Source: an uncultured Candidatus Saccharibacteria bacterium
GTDB taxonomy: Bacteria; Patescibacteriota; Saccharimonadia; Saccharimonadales; Saccharimonadaceae
Reading direction: 5' to 3'
Assembly: GCA_947166125.1 (NCBI GenBank)
Contig: CAMVCW010000003.1
Coordinates: 1 to 64,000 of the forward strand
Length of the DNA stretch: 64,000 nucleotides
In this document: positions 58,977 to 64,000 of the stretch, one piece after another
Layout: every line of letters starts with the position of its first letter
Position numbering within the stretch: the stretch's first letter is position 1
Notes under the pieces: generated by a model
What the model saw: the letters and a program-made list of their open reading frames with translations, nothing else
Told to the model about the DNA's origin: nothing
The model's database searches: none
Made by a program: the position numbers and the translations under genes

Positions 58977-60623
58977 CTATTTCACCTCAATCAGTGACGC
59001 ATCCCAACTTTCAGGATAATCATTTTGCCCCAGCAGTACCGCCATTGTCGCCGCGATATTAGCCAAGCCTGGATTATACACCGGCGCCAACTGATATTTC
59101 ACCTTATTTACTGTATTATCATAAATAATACATGGCACTTTATTGGTAGTATGCGAAGTTTTCTTCGCGCCATTAGCATCTAATAGCTCTTCTGCATTGC
59201 CATGATCGGCCACCACCACCAAGCACCCGCCAAGCTTATCCACTTCCGCAGCAATTCTAGCCAAACTCAAATCTATCGCTTCCATCGCCACAATCGTCGC
59301 TTCCATATCCGCCGTGTGTCCCACCATATCACCACCCGGAAAATTCAATCGCACAAACTTATAATTCGGCATTTCGGCAATCACTCTATCCGTAATTTCC
59401 GCCGTCCGCATCCAGGGCCGCGTCTCGTAAGGCTCAGTGCAAGAATCTATTTGCACATGTTCTTCCCCTGCCGCCTTTTCGTAGCTATTGCCATTAAAAT
59501 AGTATGTTACATGCCCAAATTTCACTGTCTCGCTCACCGCCAATTGCGATACGCCCCGCTCGCCCAAAAATCTATTCAAAGTTTCGTTTATCGCTACCGG
59601 CTCCACCAAGCGATGTTCCGGCACATGCGTGTCCGAATTATACTCCGTCATCCCCGCAAAATATACATCATCCGGCGTATAATTTCCCCGATTAAAATAC
59701 GGAAAATCCCAATAGGTAAACGCCATTGCAATTTCTATCGCCCGATCCGCCCGAAAATCAAAATAAATTAATGCGTCACCTTTTTCGATTTTTCCCACCG
59801 GTTTTTCATCATTGTCCACTACTACAAAAGCAGGCAAATTTTGGTCTTGCACACCAGGATGCACTCTCCGCAAAATAGAAATTGCTTCCTCGGCAGATTT
59901 AAAGTAATAGTCCGCTTCTCCATTTACCATCATGTCCCAACCACGCGCCACCATTTGCCAGTCGTTCTCATACCTATCCGATACGGTCGTCATCCTCCCA
60001 CCACCAGATGCAATCTTGATATCTGCATCCGGAAACTGCGTTACAAAAGCTTCAAAACGTTGAATATACTTCGGCTCCGCCTGAGGCGCTACGTCCCGCC
60101 CATCAAATATCGCATGTATGCGCATTCGCCGCACACCATCACGATAAGCTTGTGCCACCATTTGTTCTAAATGTGAAATATGGCTATGCACCCCACCATC
60201 AGAAAAGATTCCTGCGAAATGCAAAGTTCGCTGGTTTATTTCTCCATTATACCACGAATTACTACTTTTGTCAAGATTATCTTGCCCTTCCTTATCAAGC
60301 ACCCTTAAAATCGCCCCCTTCCAAGCATTAGATTTAAATATTTCGCCCGTATCAAATTCTTCGTTTATCCGTGCAATACCCTGCTTTATTGCCCGACCAG
60401 CACCCATCGTATTATGTCCTACTTCGGAGTTCCCCATCTGTCCAGATACCAAGCCTACCGCTTCGCCAGAAGCATCTAGCGCAATATGCGGATATTCTCG
60501 TGCCGCTCGTCCCAAGAAAGAAGTCCTTGCTTTACTAACTGCGTTACCTGGCCCATCTGGCGCCAAACCAACCCCATCCAAGATTGCCAAAACTATCGGC
60601 CCATCATACGATAATTTATCCAT
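58977..60623 (-). CDS. gpmI: 2,3-bisphosphoglycerate-independent phosphoglycerate mutase
   Basis: 548 residues from ATG at 60623. Mn-dependent interconversion of 3- and 2-phosphoglycerate in glycolysis. Seen: VLAILDGVGLAPDGPGNAV (metal Asp), GQMGNSEVGHNTMGAGR with the catalytic Ser, HIHAIFDGRDVAPQ-type RIHAIFDGRDVAPQAEPKYI, RLNFPGGDMVGHTADMEA, and VVADHGNAEELLD with the second metal site. TACAAT ends 6 nt before this ATG; an ATG at 60629 abuts the box and longer starts lie upstream of it. Confidence 0.95.
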   Translation of the reverse strand: MDKLSYDGPIVLAILDGVGLAPDGPGNAVSKARTSFLGRAAREYPHIALDASGEAVGLVSGQMGNSEVGHNTMGAGRAIKQGIARINEEFDTGEIFKSNAWKGAILRVLDKEGQDNLDKSSNSWYNGEINQRTLHFAGIFSDGGVHSHISHLEQMVAQAYRDGVRRMRIHAIFDGRDVAPQAEPKYIQRFEAFVTQFPDADIKIASGGGRMTTVSDRYENDWQMVARGWDMMVNGEADYYFKSAEEAISILRRVHPGVQDQNLPAFVVVDNDEKPVGKIEKGDALIYFDFRADRAIEIAMAFTYWDFPYFNRGNYTPDDVYFAGMTEYNSDTHVPEHRLVEPVAINETLNRFLGERGVSQLAVSETVKFGHVTYYFNGNSYEKAAGEEHVQIDSCTEPYETRPWMRTAEITDRVIAEMPNYKFVRLNFPGGDMVGHTADMEATIVAMEAIDLSLARIAAEVDKLGGCLVVVADHGNAEELLDANGAKKTSHTTNKVPCIIYDNTVNKVKYQLAPVYNPGLANIAATMAVLLGQNDYPESWDASLIEVK

Positions 60624-60639
60624 AAGCATATTGTACCAC

Positions 60640-60668
60640 AAAAAGTGGCCCCGCGGGGGCCACTTTTT
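60640..60668 (-). terminator. strong terminator after the YfcC-type carrier
   Basis: AAAAAGTGGCCCC-GCG-GGGGCCACTTTTT, a perfect 13-bp palindrome working on both strands, between the carrier gene and the gpmI promoter. Confidence 0.9.
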
Positions 60669-60682
60669 ACCAAAGTGCAGCT

Positions 60683-62530
60683 CTAAAGCGAGAATAAGCA
60701 AAGTACAATTATATTCACTATCGCGATACAGGCCACCACTCTAATCCCCCACTTAAACCAAGTAGAGTAATCCACTTTTGCCAATGCCAAACCTGCCATA
60801 ATCGCACCACAAGTTGGTGTAATCAAATTCACCAAACCATTGGCCGCTACGATAGTCATAGCTGCTACGTTGGTGCTGTAACCAAGCTGCGCCGCCACAG
60901 GCGTAATAATTGGCGTAGATAGCGTAGCAAGTCCAGAGGATGACGGCACCAATACCGAAAGCACCACATGAAGCAAGTAGTTCAAAGGCACAAACGCCAT
61001 TTCTGGCAAAGACGCTAGCCATGTTGCCGCATTTACTACGATGAAGTTATCAAGAGAAGTCTGCGCCATCAACACCGAAGCGCCACGTGCTACCGCAATC
61101 ACCAATACTACCCCAATCATATCATCCGCACCATCAATGAACGTGTCAATAAATCCATGTTCGCCGTTGCGGTTAATAATAGAAATCAAGATAGACATCA
61201 GCAAGAACCACAGTGCCGCTTCATAGAACCACCAGTTACCAAGCGATGCGCCAGTCAACCAACCAGTCCAATCGTCAAAGAACGTAATTCCAAAATCACC
61301 CCATGGTATAAACCCAACAATCATCACTACGAATGTCAAGGCAAATAACACCAGTGAAGCAATCTGCTTACCTGTTAGTTTCAGATTATCATCTTCACTC
61401 TGCAAATATTTTGCATATTTCTTTTCAGCTGCCGCCTGCTCACGTAAGCTTAGGAATGTAGAGCCCTTATCCCGTTGCACTTTTTTGGCATACTTTATCA
61501 CGAAGAACGCCGCAATCGCCAAAGTTGTGAGCCATAGCACTACCGCAATCAAAATCACCGTACCTTGATTGAATTCAATTCCGGCATCTTTCATAGCGGA
61601 TACAGCCACGCCAGTCGCAAATGGGTTAATCGTAGAGCCAAGCACACCGGCACCCGCACCTAGAAGGATTGTTGCTACACCTACCAATGGATCCAACCCA
61701 GCCGCAAACATTGTTGCCGCAATTAGCACATAGAACCCTACGCTTTCTTCTAGGAATCCATAAGTCGTACCCATTACCGAGAAAATCAGCATCAACGTCA
61801 AGATTAGCAAGTATTCTTTGCCATGCATTTTCTTCACTAAAATTTTAATCCCAGTCTCTAGCGCCTTGGTCTTTGCCATGATGGCCAAGAATCCGCCTAG
61901 GATCATCACGAAAATACACACGTCGATTGCATTTTCAAATCCGAGTATCGGAGCCATCAACACTTGATAAAGTTGCGCCCCTTCTACACCAGATCCATCC
62001 ACAATCACGCAGCCATCTTCGCCATGTGCTTCTTCACAAGCTTCTTTACTATCAAAAGTTTCTGGTTCGGTTTTAGTCTCAGAAACAAGCACGGCTTCCC
62101 CGGTAGTTTCTGCACCGTTTGTTGCCTCTTCACCAGCAAAGACGGTCTCACTCTCCACCGCGCGATTACTCATCTCATCACTAGGCACTTCGCCATCTTG
62201 CACCATCCTGGGTGCCGGCGTATTTTCACCGGTCACTTCATCGCCCACCGCAGGCTCAAAACTTTCACCTTCCGGCAAAGCCGTCTCGTTCGGCTTAGCT
62301 GGCGCCTCGCCATTTAGCTCTGCTGGACCACCAGCCGGCATTTCACCTTCCCACTCGCCTGGCCCAACTTCTACACTAGCCGCATCCTCTTCTGAAGGTG
62401 CCGCCATGTACTTGGCTTTTGGCAACACATGTGACAAAATACCAAGCAAAATGATTAAAATCATAATAATCGAATATGCTGACAGCATTGCACGACTGCG
62501 TTTTTTGCTCCGATTTTTCTTTCTAAACAT
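60683..62530 (-). CDS. YfcC-type carrier, probable arginine/ornithine antiporter, with acidic insert
   Basis: 615 residues. First membrane helix ~17-37, then ~145 mostly acidic residues (about 40-185, rich in Glu/Gly/Ala/Pro), then ~10-12 helices typical of the YfcC/C4-dicarboxylate anaerobic carrier family (GFLEESVGFYVLIAATMFAAGLDPLVGVATILLGAGAGVLGSTINPFATGVA; VLVPSSSGLATLSTPIITPVAAQLG; NLITPTCGAIMAGLA). It follows arcB-arcA on the same strand, so arginine uptake in exchange for ornithine is likely (context inference). The acidic loop should be outside the cell and is not part of the family core. Confidence 0.85.
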   Translation of the reverse strand: MFRKKNRSKKRSRAMLSAYSIIMILIILLGILSHVLPKAKYMAAPSEEDAASVEVGPGEWEGEMPAGGPAELNGEAPAKPNETALPEGESFEPAVGDEVTGENTPAPRMVQDGEVPSDEMSNRAVESETVFAGEEATNGAETTGEAVLVSETKTEPETFDSKEACEEAHGEDGCVIVDGSGVEGAQLYQVLMAPILGFENAIDVCIFVMILGGFLAIMAKTKALETGIKILVKKMHGKEYLLILTLMLIFSVMGTTYGFLEESVGFYVLIAATMFAAGLDPLVGVATILLGAGAGVLGSTINPFATGVAVSAMKDAGIEFNQGTVILIAVVLWLTTLAIAAFFVIKYAKKVQRDKGSTFLSLREQAAAEKKYAKYLQSEDDNLKLTGKQIASLVLFALTFVVMIVGFIPWGDFGITFFDDWTGWLTGASLGNWWFYEAALWFLLMSILISIINRNGEHGFIDTFIDGADDMIGVVLVIAVARGASVLMAQTSLDNFIVVNAATWLASLPEMAFVPLNYLLHVVLSVLVPSSSGLATLSTPIITPVAAQLGYSTNVAAMTIVAANGLVNLITPTCGAIMAGLALAKVDYSTWFKWGIRVVACIAIVNIIVLCLFSL

Positions 62531-62590
62531 TTTCGTTCCTTATTAAGTTAATATTATTCCCACCAAAATAGCCTATTATTAATTTCCTCG

Positions 62591-63820
62591 CTAATCCTCC
62601 TCTCTGACGAGTGCCATCGCCATACAATGCGAGCCACCACGCCCGCGCGATAATTCTGAACTCGGAATTTCAATTACTTTTACGCCATGTTTTTTCAAAG
62701 TTTGGTTCGTCACATAGTTTCTATCATATGCAATTACCACGCCCGGTCGCACACAAAGTAAGTTCACACCATCGCTCCATTGCTCGCGTTCTGCATCGAT
62801 TCGCTTACCATTGCCACATTTAATTAATTCCACTTTGTTCAAGTGTAGATACTTCTCTAATACCTTTTGCAAACTTTGATGAATTTCTACAATCTCAATC
62901 TCGCCACCCCGCCCAGCACTAATTTCATAAATTGTAGAAATATCCATGATCGCATCTTGTACCGCAAACTTATCTACGTCTACTTGTGTCATCACGGTAT
63001 CTAGATGCATGAAAGAACGCTCATCTGGAATATCTATTGCTAACACATATTTAAATTCATTTTTCTTGTCTTTAAATAATCTACGCGCAAAGTCCGCAAT
63101 CGCATCTGGTTCGGTGCGTTGCGAAATACCAATTGCCACTACCTCTTTAGATAGTACCTGAATATCGCCACCTTCAATACAATACGGCTCTTCGCGATCA
63201 TAATATAATTTAGTATCTTCATAAAATGGGTGATATTGATATACGTATTCCATAAAGATAGATTCACGCGTCCTAGTCACCGACCACATTTTGTGCAGTG
63301 TCGCACCATATCCCACTGTAGCCATTGGGTCACGTTGGAAATATAAATTCGGAATTGGATCAATAATCATCCTACCAGTATCGCGCGTTGCATAAAACCC
63401 AGATACTTTGCCTAGTTTCTTCAATTCTGAAATATCAATTCCGGCAATACATTTGCGAATCATCTCTTTGGTATCTTTGATCGCATTTAAAAAGTCAAAA
63501 CAATGTTTTGCTACTTTTGGCGAAGTTACGCCAGCCTCGGCAATAAACTGCTCCAAAAACTTTTTCCGCACTGTGCGGCCACCCGCTTCCAAAGCTTCAG
63601 CTGCGAGATCCACCAAATACACCACTTCTACACCTTCCGCACGCAAAGCATTGGCATAAGCATCATGTTCTTGCTGCGCAATTTTTAAGTATGGGATATC
63701 GTCAAACAACAATCTTTCCAAGGTATTCGGAGTCAAATTCAAAAACTCCTCGCCTGGCCTATGCATCAACACTTTTTTCAAAGGTTTGATTTCGCTAAAA
63801 TTAGCAATTGAACTTTTCAC
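62591..63820 (-). CDS. arcA: arginine deiminase
   Basis: 409 residues, GTG start. Converts arginine to citrulline and ammonia. Seen: KKVLMHRPGEEFLNLTP, NLYFQRDPMATVG, CIEGGDIQVLSKEVVAIG, SFMHLDTVMTQVD with the active-site His-Leu-Asp, and the catalytic Cys (about 399) in SRGRGGSHCMAMAL. No signal peptide. It starts directly after arcB; together with the carrier it forms the arginine deiminase pathway, which yields ATP through carbamate kinase (not in this window). Confidence 0.96.
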   Translation of the reverse strand: MKSSIANFSEIKPLKKVLMHRPGEEFLNLTPNTLERLLFDDIPYLKIAQQEHDAYANALRAEGVEVVYLVDLAAEALEAGGRTVRKKFLEQFIAEAGVTSPKVAKHCFDFLNAIKDTKEMIRKCIAGIDISELKKLGKVSGFYATRDTGRMIIDPIPNLYFQRDPMATVGYGATLHKMWSVTRTRESIFMEYVYQYHPFYEDTKLYYDREEPYCIEGGDIQVLSKEVVAIGISQRTEPDAIADFARRLFKDKKNEFKYVLAIDIPDERSFMHLDTVMTQVDVDKFAVQDAIMDISTIYEISAGRGGEIEIVEIHQSLQKVLEKYLHLNKVELIKCGNGKRIDAEREQWSDGVNLLCVRPGVVIAYDRNYVTNQTLKKHGVKVIEIPSSELSRGRGGSHCMAMALVREED

Positions 63821-64000
63821 TTATTTTTCCTCCTTTTTATATAGCGTTAAGAACATTACTGCTTTAATTGTATGCATACGATTTTCTGCTTCGTCAAATA
63901 CTATCGATCTTTCCGATTCAAATACTTCGTTAGTTACTTCCATTTCTGTCAAACCAAATTTCTCGTTCATTTCCTTACCCACTTTAGTATTTAAATCATG
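63821..64000 (-). CDS. arcB: ornithine carbamoyltransferase, C-terminal part
   Basis: Open on the minus strand from the window edge to TAA at 63821-63823 (59 residues visible). Seen: [47 protein letters not shown], the C-terminal signature of catabolic and anabolic OTCs. The position before arcA makes the catabolic enzyme (citrulline to ornithine and carbamoyl phosphate) the likely role. The start lies outside the window. AAAAGGAGG near its 3' end serves as the arcA ribosome-binding site. Confidence 0.92.
   Translation of the reverse strand, partial: HDLNTKVGKEMNEKFGLTEMEVTNEVFESERSIVFDEAENRMHTIKAVMFLTLYKKEEK

Noticed and set aside
1-64000. Alternative genetic code with UGA as glycine
   Set aside because: UGA ends the FISUMP gene at 718-720 and the DGR target at 22946-22948 at the expected family C-termini, and RF2 is present.

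Overview
The window reads as a chromosome segment of a Candidatus Saccharibacteria (TM7, Patescibacteria/CPR) genome. Supporting signs are reduced gene content, short intergenic gaps, ribosomal proteins with Lys/Ala-rich tails, many surface proteins with a Fibrobacter-type (FISUMP) domain, an arginine deiminase cluster, and UGA used as a normal stop with RF2 present. The UGA point argues against Absconditabacteria and Gracilibacteria. The taxonomic call is an inference from gene families; no 16S gene is present.

Layout. 1-720: 3' part of a FISUMP surface protein. 851-7398 (minus): a 14-gene S10/spc ribosomal cluster, rplC to rpsH, lacking rpsJ at its start, rpmC inside and rplF onward at its end. 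7654-10902: small accessory genes, three of them mutual paralogs, plus prfB. 10977-19525: dus, a MurD-type ligase, an M16 peptidase, secA, hpf and serS. 19571-24583: a complete diversity-generating retroelement (DGR). 24677-34143: rsmA, a G5/lysozyme-like protein, a candidate sRNA, a redox pair, rarA, three tRNAs, hisS, an Erm-like methylase and an ABC exporter. 34231-46564: a FISUMP gene with a structured leader, glyS, ppa, recO, a two-component pair, xseAB, rpmA, a tRNA methylase, tyrS and rnhA. 46594-53914: surface and membrane proteins, and clpP-clpC with a perfect CIRCE operator. 53990-58727: an AMP-forming ligase, galU and another FISUMP gene with the same kind of leader. 58977-64000: gpmI, a YfcC-type carrier, arcA and the 3' end of arcB.

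The main system is the DGR. A 240-bp template repeat (20630-20869, plus strand) matches without gaps the 3' end of the neighbouring FISUMP gene (22907-23146, minus strand). By hand alignment about 25 positions differ and every one is a template adenine. Between the repeats lie a reverse transcriptase with the DGR motifs IGNLTSQ and YVDD, and an accessory protein with an Avd-like helical half fused to an extra N-terminal half. The template is inverted relative to the target and RT, has its own promoter-like -10 box, and its leader can pair with its 3' end. Three more FISUMP paralogs (1-720, 34472-35932, 57174-58727) have the same C-terminal architecture but cannot be products of this template alone.

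The window also carries several families of non-coding elements I cannot assign to known classes: two FISUMP leader RNAs with covarying helices and a choice between two exclusive pairings; two promoter-linked leaders that each encode a conserved cationic micropeptide; a palindromic repeat inserted in frame in dus with a second copy downstream of the MurD gene; and long-armed palindromes between convergent genes. In one of these the arms run into both genes, giving two unrelated proteins the same last four residues. Many genes have the -10 box only 6-9 nt before the start codon, which implies leaderless transcripts.
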